A stretch of 64,000 bases of DNA, taken from contig OZ012693.1 in the NCBI GenBank assembly GCA_963942565.1, positions 9,028,627 to 9,092,626 of the forward strand, given 5' to 3'. The stretch is from Maea johnstoni. Its lineage: Eukaryota > Annelida > Polychaeta > Spionida > Magelonidae. This document shows positions 1-11,101 of the stretch, piece by piece. Both the position numbers and the translations under genes were made by a program. Below the pieces are notes generated by a model. It saw only the letters and a list, made by a program, of their open reading frames with translations, ran no database searches and was not told where the DNA came from. Every line of letters starts with the position of its first letter. The first letter of the stretch is position 1.

Positions 1-582
1 GAATGGCAGTGAAGGATCGGATAAGAAAACAGATCAAAAAGAAGAATGCACCAGAACTGACAAAGGAACAAATAACTTAGGAAAGATAGAAAGAGAGGTA
101 AAAAGAAAGCACAGAGAGAAGAAAAGAAGTTGTTGGAAAAGAAAAGTTGTGTACTACAGAATAAACTAAAACTTCCTCTTACTCCACATGCTCACTGGGA
201 AAGGTAATATATTTAGTCTGGCCTACTATGCCTAAGAAGCAGCTTTGCTAGACAGCATGATCAAAAAACTAACTCCTACTAAAAGGAAAGTTCCTGTACA
301 TCACATTCAGGACCTTAAACTAAACACCTCAGCCTTAGCAAATCCACCTACCTCACCATTATGTTATAAATACAGGTGGATAGGATGAGGCAGAATTGGA
401 TGGAATCACATAATTCTCTTCAGAACAAACTCTTTATTTTGTGAGATTATGGGTTTGCTTAGACTCAGAATAACATGGTTATGAAAATAATTATGCCATG
501 TATTTTCTAAAGGTCATAAAATAGTACTAAATTGTGTTCTTAAGAAATGAGTTTTACCCACCTTAAATGCCCCTTGACATAC
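1..582. other. AT-rich sequence, no recognised gene
   Basis: A reading frame open from base 2 to a TAA at 167-169 encodes a lysine-rich stretch, but nothing in it is recognisable and no splice acceptor can be tested because the window starts here. The rest is AT-rich with no feature I can support. Confidence 0.4.
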
Positions 583-796
583 ATGTGACTCCGTAACGTT
601 ACGGAGTCACACATTTCACTCCCAATAAAAACCTCTAAAAAAATAATTTTCCAAGAAACAACTTGTATTGTATTTAAAAGGGTCCCTTAAAGCTTTCTTT
701 CACCAAGTTTGGTATTTTTATGTTAAGGTTAACACTTAGAAAATTTAAAAATACCTGTTTTTTTGCGTTACGGAGTCACATGTTACGGAGTCACAT
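583..796. mobile_element. Small element with ATGTGACTCCGTAAC ends and a 28-bp palindrome
   Basis: The 14-base word GTTACGGAGTCACA or its complement occurs four times: complement at 584-597, direct at 598-611, 767-780 and 782-795. The first two copies abut to make a perfect 28-bp palindrome at 584-611. The outermost copies form inverted termini of a block of about 214 bp. This looks like a short non-autonomous DNA transposon flanked by AT. It could instead be a cluster of binding sites, since the repeated word is compact and GC-richer than its surroundings. Confidence 0.5.
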
Positions 797-1163
797 ATCA
801 CCTAATTTCAAATTTATGAAAAAACACCTTTTTATTTCATAAAAGTGTGTGAATGTTTAAAGGATGATTATAAGTCTTATTAATAACCCATAAATTGCAT
901 AGGTAGCCTTTAAATCAAATTAAATGACCAGCAGTACTAGATTGTGTTAAGTAGGGTTAGTGTTAGTTATAAACATTTTGTGTGATTACCAAAACGTCCT
1001 TGAATAAATCCTTAATTTCTCTTTTATTTCAAAAAAAAATTAAAATCTAAATACATATCCAGAAACTAGAGATTATAAGCTTTCCAACCATATAAGACAC
1101 CAAACAGTTTGATGAAGTTCATTTTTTGCCCTAGATGATAACTCTTGCTTGACTTTGCCCATA
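797..1163. other. AT-rich spacer, nothing recognised
   Basis: No open frame of note, no terminal repeats and no tRNA-like boxes are visible. Confidence 0.4.
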
Positions 1164-1636
1164 TGTTACAGTAAGAGTGTCAAACCAGGGATTTAGTCAA
1201 ATCCCTAAAACTTTCAGGGAATCTGTCAAATTCCTGTTTCACTCAAGGATTCGGTCCCTAAATGTCTACGGATATGACTAAACCCCTAAAAATAGGTGGG
1301 TCATTTTGACTTGTTTACTGGAAACCTTTCAGAGGGATTGTTGAATGGCAATTACCTTTGTTTTATCCTTATTTGAGCGCTACTTATGATTCCTGATTAT
1401 CAAAGTAATGCTGAATAATCAATGCTCAGCCAAAAATTATTGCTTGATGATGATGATAATTATTATCTCAGTCAACGTTTATCAATTTCATCATTCTGAC
1501 CCTCCTATTCTCAAGGATTTAGTCAAATCTCTAGACATTTAGGGACCAAATCCGTGAGTGAAACAAGAATTTGACAGATTCCCTGAAAGTTTTAGGGATT
1601 TGACTAAATCCCTGGTTTGACACTCTTACTGTAACA
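1164..1636. mobile_element. 473-bp TA-flanked MITE with long inverted termini
   Basis: The left arm begins TGTTACAGTAAGAGTGTC and the right arm is its reverse complement. The inverted match runs, with small differences, for about 110 bp and includes a repeated 'gatttagtcaaatccct' type core. TA dinucleotides sit directly outside both ends (1162-1163 and 1637-1638), the duplication made by Tc1/mariner-type transposases. The middle is AT-rich with no coding capacity. The family is inferred from the TA duplication alone. Confidence 0.75.
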
Positions 1637-1879
1637 TATATATACTAACCAGACCATCTATCTCTGTCAAAAAGGAAAATCTGGATGCGCTTCAATATTA
1701 ACAGCCGAAGTTGTTATTTTTCCTGTTGATAAATTTATAGAAAAACAAACAACTCTACTTTTCTTTCTTTTTGCCTGCATTGTAGGGGCAGGACATGGTG
1801 AGTTGAGCGCCATCTTTATTTGCATGCAGCAATTATGATTGTGTATGTTCACACAGCCTAGAATAACATGTTAATCCAT

Positions 1880-2147
1880 TCTTGCCAGAAATGTCCAAAA
1901 AAGCTTGTCTGAAAATCATCTTTTCAGACAAGCAAAAAAAAAATTCAATTATTACTTTTTTCGGGTAATGACCAAATTTTTTCCTAACAAATTATCTTCT
2001 AATAAATGACAAAAGTGCAAATTGCCCTTCAGACCCAATAGGCTACTAAATGCAGTTGCTATAAAGATTTGAAGTAAATTCTGACAGGTAAAATGTTTGA
2101 TTGTTGCTTCAGACAGGCATTTTGAGAATCCTGACTATAAGACCCTG
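1880..2147 (-). mobile_element. hAT-type MITE, CAGGGTCTTA family, divergent copy
   Basis: Read on the minus strand the right end gives CAGGGTCTTATAGTCAGGAT followed by an 'aaaatgcctgtctgaa' segment. These match the better preserved copy at 8873-9159. A perfect 13-bp hairpin at 1903-1933 lies near the other end. The left boundary is approximate. Confidence 0.5.
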
Positions 2148-2890
2148 GTCCCTTGTTGGGTTTATTTTCCTCTTTAAAGCATAGTTAGGGAACATTTGAA
2201 GGAGAGATCTATGTTTAATATTTAAACCGACTAATAATTCTCCTCTACATCATGTACATTACATTTTGTGCAACTTGGTGTTTTATTCCTGACTTATTAA
2301 AAAGTAGGGCCTGTAGTTCAGACATTGAGTAAGATGGATGATTACCGACAAGAAAAAAATTTAGGAATTATTTTTCTCATCGGGTTTGCAAATTTCCAAC
2401 TTATTGGTGACAGTGATTACCTGTATGTACATCAAAGGATGATGACCTATGTGTGAGTGTTACCAAAATGTAAGCTACACGTTCAGGTGCCAATAGTCAA
2501 CTTCATATCTTAGCCCTTCATGCCCAGACTGTTTTGGCAATATCCTTTGGATCTGACCTATCTTGGGAAGCAGAAACAATGTTTTTAAGAAGTTCAGACC
2601 CTAAGTAAAAGTCTCCTTCAAATATTTTGTTCATTAGTGATCTATCTCTAGTTTTATTGTTGGTGCTTTCGCAATACATCAATTTTGATTTTCTAAAGAT
2701 TTTTGTGGCAAACAGTTTAGTGTTCAAGTTCATAACCTTGTTAATGTGATATTACTAATAAAAGTTTATTTTTTGTTGTTTGTGGGTCTCTAATTTAGTG
2801 CTGTACCTTAAACTGTTTGCATGAAGCATGAGTACTTTGGACTAGCTTGAATTTTTATCAAGTTTATGTTATGTGTGTGTGCTCTAAGGT
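2148..2890. other. No recognised gene
   Basis: A 71-codon minus-strand frame at 2518-2733 is open, but it shows no known domain and I see no splice support. Otherwise AT-rich single-copy-looking sequence. Confidence 0.35.
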
Positions 2891-3045
2891 AGGCCTGACC
2901 TGATATCCGATTAGTCTAAGCCATTGCCACTGACTGCTCGCTGTCTTTCACCACTACCCAGGTTCAAATTGTGGCTAGTATAGGGCATGTTACCAAGTTG
3001 CCAGTGACTTTGGGTAAGGTGTTAGTTTTCACTTTGTACCCTAGT
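2891..3045 (+). mobile_element. tRNA-derived SINE, family A
   Basis: TTAGTCTAAGCC at about 2911 resembles a Pol III A box and GGTTCAAATTG at about 2961 a B box, spaced as in a tRNA. The downstream 'ttgccagtgactttggg' tail is shared, in reverse, with the copies at 7108-7258 and 41258-41403. Three copies with the same head and tail make a SINE more likely than a tRNA gene. Confidence 0.65.
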
Positions 3046-3309
3046 CTCCGCTTAGCCAAGATTTTAAAAATGCCTGTCCAAAAAAGACAATTAGCTGATG
3101 CTAATCTACTTCAAATATTTCTACCCATTGCATTTGATAGCCTTTTGTGCAATTTACACTTCAGCTATGTCCTAGAAGATGGTTTCTCAGGAAAAAATGG
3201 TAATACCCCCTTAAAGTCAAAAAAATCATAGAAATCTTTGCCTGTCCAAAAAGAAGGTTTTTGGGAACATATCTGTTCAAAAGACAGTCTGGACTGGTCC
3301 TGGCTGAGT
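3046..3309 (+). mobile_element. hAT-type MITE, CAGGGTCTTA family, second copy
   Basis: Contains 'cttagccaagattttaaaa', 'atgcctgtccaaaa' twice and the right end 'ggtcctggctgagtccctg', in the same order as 8873-9159. It abuts the SINE to its left, and no clean target duplication can be read. Confidence 0.6.
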
Positions 3310-4410
3310 CCCTGTCTCCACCATTAGTTTCAACTGGCCACTCACATCATAGCACATCAGTATGGCAGAAAAATATAATAATAAACATAATTCTGACCCA
3401 ATTTCAGGAAAAAAATCATGAATAACACATAGTGCCCCCATGGCTGAGTTGCTGTGCTTTGGTTTATAGCATATAGACACCCATATCCTTCTAGCAGTGT
3501 TCATGATAAGTGCTTCACTTTTCCACTCAAAAATGGTGCTGGACAAAGAAGTGATTGCAATATGGCTGCCTGTAAGAAGAGCCTTTTTGGCAACCCTCAG
3601 TTTTTGGCTTCTGCAGATGCATGCTCATATCAAACAAGCTGAAATAGTCATTATTCATAATGAAGTTCAAGTATTTTTGGAGAGCTAGTTAAAATTTCTT
3701 TGTAGAACATTCTAGAAATATACATGTCACAATGCGTAAATATATTTAGATTGCTTCATGTAGGAATGCTCTAATTGTAATAGGACATTATTAGATACAA
3801 ATTCTGGTTCCAGTACATCAAAGTTCACACTCAGGTTCCTGAACATCTATCACCAAGCAGGCCCGTTGATTTGTTGAACCATTTTTATTTAGTCACTGAG
3901 GAGTACAAATTCCCAGCATCTGTTTCAGCCCTCTTAACAACATTAAGTCAATATAATAGGGGGCCTAACATCCACCTTAGTTATCAGGTAGTCCAGTGGG
4001 GCAAGTTGGACTCAAAATAAGCTTGCCTTCCCAGCAAATTGCGTTGCCTGTCAATCAGAGAATAAAGATGTTTTTCCTCATTTTCTCTTGTATTTTCTTT
4101 TAACCAAATCAACCAATCTTTGTACAAGTACATAGCATGATTTGCTTCCCAACGTAGGTCTGGGGCAGTTCAAACTATTAGGCAATGGGCTATGTCGAGC
4201 CCTGGCATATTGCCAATGCATTAGAAAACTTGACACATATGTTGTCAAAATACCACTTTTCTCGGAAGTCTGGCTTGAAATCTTTCCACCATCCCTCTTT
4301 TCTAATTTCTTTCTTGGAAAAGCCTGCATTGGCCGTGTTAAGAGATATCAAGCCACTGTAATCGAGATCCCTCATTGCATGTTGAACACAATGAATGTTC
4401 AGCTGAATAA
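3310..4410. other. No recognised gene
   Basis: Several short overlapping frames occur on both strands. None has a domain, consistent splice sites or biased composition. No repeats seen elsewhere in the window were noticed here. Confidence 0.35.
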
Positions 4411-4620
4411 GGCCTAAAAAGATGTTTGTTTCCTGTAACCCTTTTTTATTCCATACACTAAAGTTGTTTTCCACCCTCCCAACTCCCAATCAGTATAAAA
4501 CATGTATAAAACACATTCTTGAACAAAAAAAATAATCCAAAAAACCAATAAAAAAACCTACCTACCATATATATTTTTTTTCGGGCTGTTACAAGAAACA
4601 AACAATTTTTTTCTAGGCCA
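4411..4620. mobile_element. MITE with GGCCTAAAAA ends
   Basis: The left end reads ggcctaaaaagatgtttgtt and the right end is an imperfect reverse complement (acaagaaacaaacaatt then taggcc). The same termini occur at 48615-48849 and in a partial copy at 60027-60205, so this is a dispersed family. No target duplication is convincing. Confidence 0.6.
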
Positions 4621-4811
4621 TATTTATGAAGGTAGTAAAAGACACATGATGCAGAAAGTGTAGTTTCCCTTTCATTTCTGCAGTGCTGGCATGTAAGTGA
4701 TGTAACACATGCCCCTGAGTCATTGCATAATTTTATCCTAGTTATAAACAGAATGCACAGTCTGTGACAAGAATCCTAAAATAAGTTTGTGCAGGAAATT
4801 ACCTCATTCAG

Positions 4812-5034
4812 TCAACCCTTCTAAAGCTGAGGCTCCTTTCATCCCAAGTGCTCACAAGTATGCACCGCTTTTTGGATTTCATCCATCTAAACCCTGTCAT
4901 GTTGGTATTCATTGGATAGCTCTTGTTAAGTAGTCCCAGATGAGTGCCCTTGTGCCATGCTTTCACTCATTGTTCAAGTTGTTTGCATCATTTTGTGTTG
5001 GCCAAATTAGTCACCTGAAGCATTAAAGGGTTAA
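4812..5034 (+). mobile_element. TTAA-type MITE, copy 1
   Basis: A roughly 210-bp element that recurs about eight times in the window. It begins (T)TAACCCTTCCAATGCTGAGG and ends CAGCATAAGGGTTAA. This copy has TCAA at the left and TTAA at the right. TTAA duplications next to CCCTT-type ends are known from piggyBac and also Kolobok transposons; the choice between them is open. There is no coding capacity. Confidence 0.75.
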
Positions 5035-5038
5035 CCAA

Positions 5039-5253
5039 TTAACCCTTATGCTGCTGAGGCTACTTTCATCCAAAGCACAAGGAGGCAAAGATTTTTGAAA
5101 AGCATCTAAACCTTGTCATGTTGGTATTCAGTTGATAGCTCTTACAGAATACTCTCAGATGAGTACCCATTCGCCAGGGTTTAAGTCATTTTTCAGTTTT
5201 TTTTTGCATCATTTTGTATTGGCCAAATTAGCCACCGGCAGCATAAAGGTTAA
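5039..5253 (+). mobile_element. TTAA-type MITE, copy 2
   Basis: Same family and orientation as the element that ends five bases upstream, giving a near-tandem pair. TTAA occurs at both ends. It contains the internal segment 'ttggtattcagttgatagct' shared by the family. Confidence 0.8.
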
Positions 5254-5549
5254 TGTCTGCAGCTCACAATCATTTACTGGTCATATATATGGGTGGTACA
5301 TCTTTTAAGTAGAGCATTTTTCAGAAAGTATTTGACAGAGAAATTCTGACTAAAACCGATCCAACAACCCTCCTTCATATATTTTGTTACACGTACTTTG
5401 ATCCTTGTTGTACAGTGTGGGGGTGGGAAGAGGGAGGTTGTTAAATGTTCAAATTGTTAGATCATTTCTCCTGGGCACTCATTAGTGTAATACATACCTA
5501 TGCATTGCCTTTTGATTCTGACTATGCTGGCCCTGACAGATAATGTTAG

Positions 5550-5758
5550 CTAACCCTTATGCTGCTGGTAGCTAATTTGGCCATTTCAAAATGATGCAAA
5601 AAACCTCAAAAAAGACTGAAAATTTGCTTGGTACTCATCCGAGAGTACTCAGCAAAAGCTGTCCAATAAATACCAACATGGCAGGTTTTAGATGATTTGC
5701 AAAAATCTTTGCTTCCTTGTGCATTGGAGGAAAATAGCCTCAGCATTGTAAGAGTTAA
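5550..5758 (-). mobile_element. TTAA-type MITE, copy 3 (inverted)
   Basis: Reverse orientation relative to the two copies 300-500 bp to its left. The right end is TTAA; the left end reads CTAA, a one-base change. The region between copies (5254-5549) is unremarkable. Confidence 0.75.
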
Positions 5759-7107
5759 CCTATAGCCTCCCAAAAGGCCCACTCTTAACGCTGTTTCAAG
5801 TAACGTGACCCAAATTATCATGACTTTGACATGTGTTGGGTATGGATGTAACAGCCTCATGGGGATAGAACATATGGGATATCAACCTCTGAACTTCTGA
5901 AGTGTGATGAAGCAATTTATTGATTTGTTTTGTTATTAATTATGCCATAGAGATATTGAATTGCAGCTCATTTTATGAGATGACTTGGCTGTGATCCAAG
6001 ACTGGTGAACACATTTGTATATGATGTGTTCACCTATTATATGCTTACAGCGGCCAAAAGCAGAATTACAATGTTGATGAAACCTTGCTAGCAAAAGTAA
6101 TACTTGGAAAACTATTGAAGCAGAAATAGCATTCAGACATTTCCAACAAATCTTTTAATATTTTGTAAAATAGTTTTCAAAATGGAAGCAAAAAATGTTG
6201 GCATATCTTGCACTGGTCATCAATTTTCAGGGCTAACAAAACAATTTCAGGGCTAGTAAAAGATAAGATGATAATAGCCCTGCTGGGCTTATAGTGTTTT
6301 TTTCTTTATGTTGAGCGCTTTGAAGGCAATCATGATCAGGTCTTACTCTGGATTTGGAAACAGGGGTCAAAACTGAGAAAGTAGGAAGTTTTAGGGGTCA
6401 AAAGTCAATAATTACCTAATTTAAAAGAATAATTATACCAACCTTATGTACTGACAGGGCAAGACAAAGTTTGCATCTTTATGTCATTTAATGTGTATAT
6501 TGTCCTGAATAATGAAACTTAAGAAATATTTCCTGGACTCAGCAAATATAGGAATTCTTACCAAATACAACAGAGTGTCCTTGTGCCAATTTAAAACTGG
6601 TGTTAGGAAGTCAAAGTGAGTCTTCACTTCTGGCTGGGAAAATCCCTGATATAAGTGTATTGAGGGAATTAGTGGCAGTCATGGTAGTGTGGATTGTGTT
6701 TAAATCTTAACCTACACTACAGACTGAATGGGATTTGTTGCGCATTGTCCTTATATATTTAATGCTTCAGTGGAATGAGATAAGAACAAACTTGTTTACT
6801 CTGTTTGACCTCTGACTGAAGTGGCAGCCGATTAACAGTCCCTGAGCAGAAGTTATGAACATATACATAAGAGGCTTTAACAAGGAAAAGAATTCAATGC
6901 TTAGGATCCATCAATAGGGGCTCAAGGTGGTATGACACTTTTAGTAATTTCGGTTTAGTTTTCCTGAAACTTTGCATAAGCAAAGAACAAAGCATAGTGG
7001 TCTTCATTACAACCCTTGGTTTATCAACTTTTTTGCAGATTTTTTGAAAAAAATAATGCAATTTATTAAGGTCACAAACATCTCATTCTCCAAAACAAAA
7101 AGTCATG
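5759..7107. other. No gene; one transposon fragment
   Basis: At 6205-6295 the words 'agccctgctgggctt' and 'cagggctagtaaaag' match, in reverse, the interior of the element at 53828-54067, so this is a fragment of that family. The rest shows nothing recognisable. Confidence 0.4.
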
Positions 7108-7258
7108 ACTAGCCAGTCGCAAATGGCGGAGTACTTGGAAAAATTCTTATCCTGGCCTGTGGGAGCCTATCCTAGCCCAAGTCACTAGCAACTTTCTCAC
7201 ATGCCTCAGCTAGGATTTGAACTCAGACAGTGGTGAGAGACAGCTATACCAAGTAACC
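7108..7258 (-). mobile_element. tRNA-derived SINE, family A (minus)
   Basis: On the minus strand it carries the 'ctgtctctcaccactg' segment between A-box- and B-box-like words, and then the tail 'gttgctagtgacttggg'. It is diverged from the 41258-41403 copy. Confidence 0.6.
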
Positions 7259-7300
7259 ATGAAAACTTGCACTCATTTGAAATTTGTTTGCTAGATGGTT

Positions 7301-7524
7301 CAGGGTGCAACATAGGTCGTAAAACATTATTCGATGAGCAGGGCAAGCTGCCCCTAAAGTTGACTTGCCCCGCCGGCATTTCCACTGTTTAACGAAGGTT
7401 GTATTGGACTTTGCCCAAAACATTACTTGCCGAGCGGGGCAAGTGAGGGTCTTGTTCAGCTTGCCCCATTGCCGTTTTTTGCCAAATTCACTTGCAACGG
7501 GGCAAGTGGTTATGTTGCAGGCTG
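7301..7524 (+). mobile_element. 224-bp MITE with perfect 5-bp duplication TGGTT
   Basis: Begins CAGGGTGCAACATAGG and ends GTTGCAGGCTG. The flanks are TGGTT at 7296-7300 and TGGTT at 7525-7529. The interior is rich in 'ggggcaagt' and 'cttgcccc' words that pair with each other. A second copy at 43293-43535 has its own 5-bp duplication. CAGGG ends with 5-bp duplications fit the hAT5 group named in the repeat literature. Confidence 0.8.
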
Positions 7525-7529
7525 TGGTT

Positions 7530-8531
7530 TTAGTGTTTATCAGTACTAGTCCTCTTTCAATTGATTCATAGATAACACAACTAAATGCTGATCCATTGAC
7601 TTGTCAGGTTTAATGATGACACCATGGATATTTTACCATGTTTAGAATCTGTTTAGATGGGAGATCCTAAATCAGATGACAGTTTTACTAATTCTTTGAT
7701 CTTAGATTATTTTACAGATATATATGCAATTTTTTTTGAGTGGATAAATTAAATTAGATGAAACACATGCAAACTTTAAAAAGTAAGTTGTGAGGATAAT
7801 TCAGATATTAGGGGTAATAAGAGATGAAGCAATCTTTAAACTAGGTTACACCAGGCGTACAATACACTAATTTACCATATTCCTCCATTTAAAGCACGTG
7901 CAGGAAACAGGTAAGGAAAAAGAATTGCTAGATGGAAAGTTTCAGAAGGCTAGAAAATAATGTCTGCTGGCTTTCCCCTCCCAAATATTTTCAGGAAAGA
8001 GTAGGAGGGGTGGGCTTATTTGGGCTCTGTGAACTTAAACGGAGAAATACAGTACTTGAAAGAAAATAGAAGAGAAAAGGTTGATAAACATCCAGTTTGC
8101 TGATTGGTTCAAAATGGCAACCTGAATTGCTGGAGGGGGGACTTAATTTTGGGTCCAACTTGCCTTGCTGAACTGCCTGATAATTTAGGTGGTTGTTGAT
8201 TTCTTAGTCCTAACAGTCCATAATATCAATACTCATAAATTATTTGTGGATTCTCCCACCAGAATATTGACTTATTTCACTGCGCTATCTCACACAGGTT
8301 TCGCTGGAGGATCTGGGGCATGGTCATGTCTGGCTTTAACTGTAATAAAGAGTAGTAGAATATCTTTCACCCATGTGCCATATGGTATTATAGACCAGCA
8401 TAATGCACGCATGAGGTTCATGTAATGACAGGATTAAGCTCCCAATGCCTGGAGCCCGCTGTATAGGTTGCATACATAAGAATTACAACATAGAGTAGGG
8501 AAATTATCCCCATTTAAGCATTACATAGATA
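7530..8531. other. No recognised gene
   Basis: AT-rich. A 78-codon frame at 8189-8425 has no recognisable domain. Nothing else is supported. Confidence 0.35.
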
Positions 8532-8539
8532 ATGGAGAT

Positions 8540-8851
8540 CAGGGTCTTAGCCGATATTTGGAAACAGGGTGTCCAAATAGAGGTTTCATAGACTTTTGTG
8601 TGTCCAAAGTGTGGTACAAAATACATACTACTAATAAGATAGACCCTATACCTTTACAGATTTTGCTTTTTTAGGCCAGATACTGCTTTTTGTGTCTTAT
8701 AAAAGTGACACTACAGCTTCTACATCTTCTATCTTCTAAGAAAAGTCATCTTTAGCAAATTCTGACATAAACTTTTGGGTGTCCAAACTGTCAAAAAACA
8801 GTGTTCTGCATGTCCAAATGACACGCTGGACGCATTACGGCTAAGCCCCTG
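8540..8851 (+). mobile_element. 312-bp hAT-type MITE, CAGGGTCTTAGCCG ends
   Basis: The left end CAGGGTCTTAGCCGATA pairs with the right end ACGGCTAAGCCCCTG. The flanking octamers ATGGAGAT and ATAGAAAT agree at 6 of 8 positions, a decayed 8-bp duplication. The words 'gtgtccaaa' recur inside. Confidence 0.7.
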
Positions 8852-8872
8852 ATAGAAATGTATCCCCATTGC

Positions 8873-9159
8873 CAGGGTCTTAGCCAGGAATTTTAAAATG
8901 CCTGTCCAAAACAGCATTTCTTTATCTCCTTCAAATCCTTATACCAACCTCATTTAATAGCAAATTGTGTCAGCAAGGGCAATTTACACTTCAGCTATAT
9001 CCTAGAGGATGGTTAGTTAGTCAAATATTTAGTTATTACCCGCAAAAGGTCAAAATTAAAAATTCTTCATAGAAATTTTTGCCTGTCCAAAAATGAGGTT
9101 TTCAGCAAACTGCCTGTCCAAAAGACAGGCAAGACGGGTCCTGGCTAATTAAGTCCCTG
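8873..9159 (+). mobile_element. 287-bp hAT-type MITE with perfect 8-bp duplication
   Basis: Begins CAGGGTCTTAGCCAGGAATT and ends GGCTAATTAAGTCCCTG. The octamer CCCATTGC lies directly outside both ends (8865-8872 and 9160-9167). Eight-base duplications and CAGGG ends are the hAT signature. This copy defines the family that also includes 1880-2147 and 3046-3309; a fragment lies at about 10158-10246. Confidence 0.85.
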
Positions 9160-9314
9160 CCCATTGCCCAACCTTATTCAGGAGCATTCCATATATATAC
9201 AACATTTCATAACAACGATGGGAATACAGCATTTGTTGGCTACAAGGATGTGATGGAAATGTCTACTGCTATTGTTGATTCAGAGAGAGAGAAATATACA
9301 AAATTATCAGTAGA

Positions 9315-9316
<2 letters not shown>

Positions 9317-9409
<93 letters not shown>
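9317..9409. repeat. (GA)n microsatellite
   Basis: Pure AG dinucleotide run of about 92 bp. It creates spurious Arg-Glu and Ser-Leu frames on the two strands. Confidence 0.98.
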
Positions 9410-9411
<2 letters not shown>

Positions 9412-9470
9412 CATGGTCACATAGCTGGTCATTTACTGTTGATATATAGGGAGAGAGAAAATGGTCAAAC

Positions 9471-9728
9471 AATAGTCTCAGCCAGCAGGGCGTCAGGGTG
9501 TGAGCCATTTCTTAAAATGTCAATTTCAAGCATATAATTGAGGGGTTTCCACCTCAATATAATTCCCATGGCATTTTGTAAGGATGTCATGCCTTATTTA
9601 GATGATTAGATACATGTTTATGGTTGTAATCAGAGTATATTGAGGTCTCCCTTGAAAATTATGACACCCACAGATTTTACTATTGCCAATTTTGGGCACC
9701 CAGTTTACAAATCCTGGCTAAGACCCTG
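9471..9728 (+). mobile_element. TCTTAGCCAG-family MITE, copy
   Basis: Begins TAGTCTCAGCCAGCAGGGCG and ends AATCCTGGCTAAGACCCTG. The ends form an inverted repeat around TCTTAGCCAG. Related copies lie at 18366-18612, 31501-31785, 33311-33605, 45830-46090, 49325-49634 and 60297-60581. The shared order of 'tttggacaccc', 'catggcatt' and 'ttttgggcacccag' identifies the family. Confidence 0.75.
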
Positions 9729-10130
9729 GACCAAATACATCCTAGAATTTGATTTTCAAAGGTCTAGCTGGGACTCTGGGTGTTGAAATGATGTCTAGAG
9801 GTACACTGCTGTCTAAGGTCCTGTGTACATTTATTTTATATGGGCTGCTCTACAGTTAGTTGGATCTTTCTGTTTACAGGTACACATACTTCTGATCTAT
9901 TCCGTGCTTTATGGTTCTGAGTTCAGCTGTTCTGCCTCTGTAGGCATGCTCACAGCTCACAGAACACATGCAGTCCCTGTAGTGATTAGGTGCTGTTTAT
10001 TCAAATGTGTTTAAAGAAGGTCTAGTTGTTTGTGTCGAAGAGGGCCATTTACACTTCCGGCGTCTCTTAATAATCTCTTAGAAGAGTTTGGTCGGTTAGG
10101 AAAATATTTGCTTATGGTCACTCCCCCTCC

Positions 10131-10161
<31 letters not shown>

Positions 10162-11058
10162 GTAATTTAAAATTCCTCAAAGAAATTTTTGCCGGTATAA
10201 CGAGGAGTCTTTCTGGGAAACTGCTTGTGCAAAAGACACGTCTCTGCTTACTCTTTATAGGTACGTAAATGGTTCTGATCTAGTCCATGCTTTCTGTTTC
10301 TGAGTTCAGCTGTCAGGCCTTCATAGGCATGCTCACAGCTCACAGGACACAGTCCCTGTAGTGATTAGATGCTGTTCATTGCAATATATAATGACATTCT
10401 AGTTCTGCACCTAAACAACAGGTGGTGCTTATCAATCATGAAAGAACCAGATGTTTTTTTTCTAACATATGGTGGCTTTTTCCGATTTCCAATATTAACC
10501 CTCTCAAGCTCAGAGTAATTGGCTTTATTTTACGTATATTTGGGAAATCTTTTGAATTCATGCCATTGTCAAAGAGATTTTTCAGTGATTTTTTTTCTGA
10601 TATGAGGATATTTAGATTTATTGATTTCCATGGATTATCTTGACAATACAATGTTTCTGAATATTTTGTATATTTTCTGGTAGTTTAGCTTTAGATATAT
10701 TTCAGAGTTTCAGTTTCCAGTTCCTATTCTGCCTTTTATCGTTTTCATCCAGGATCCTAAATGTAAAAGCAGTTTTGCAGAATGAAAAAAACACCGCCAC
10801 TAAGATGCTGCTGTAACAAAATATTCAATGTGCATAATATAAGCAGTAAATGATTATGTAGTTCTAATATATCCAGGCCTCGATTGATTGTGGCTGCATG
10901 TTTTATTACTCTGCTACTTCTGTTTATTATAAATGAGGCACAATGCATATTATCATATTGAACATAAAAATTCTTGCCGCTCATTGGACAAAAGTCATAT
11001 TTAGAATATTATCGGGAACCTTTATTTTGTGGGCATTGATGTCACAGGTGATATATAC

Positions 11059-11062
<4 letters not shown>
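9729..11062. other. Diverged 115-bp direct repeat and poly-C tract, no gene
   Basis: A segment at about 9878-9998 recurs at about 10260-10378 ('ttctgagttcagctgt', 'catgctcacagctcacag', 'tccctgtagtgattag'). Between them lie a run of about 30 C followed by ten A (10122-10161) and a MITE fragment. The remaining frames are short and unrecognised. Confidence 0.55.

Positions 11063-11095
<33 letters not shown>
11063..11095. repeat. (AT)n microsatellite
   Basis: Pure AT run abutting the left end of the composite element that starts at 11096. Confidence 0.95.

Positions 11096-11101
<6 letters not shown>

Noticed and set aside
2-169. Lysine-rich frame at the window edge as a last exon
   Set aside because: Low-complexity composition, no acceptor visible because of the window edge, and two frames are open here.
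2518-2733. 71-codon minus-strand frame with a balanced composition
   Set aside because: No domain, no splice sites at its edges and no neighbouring coding segment.
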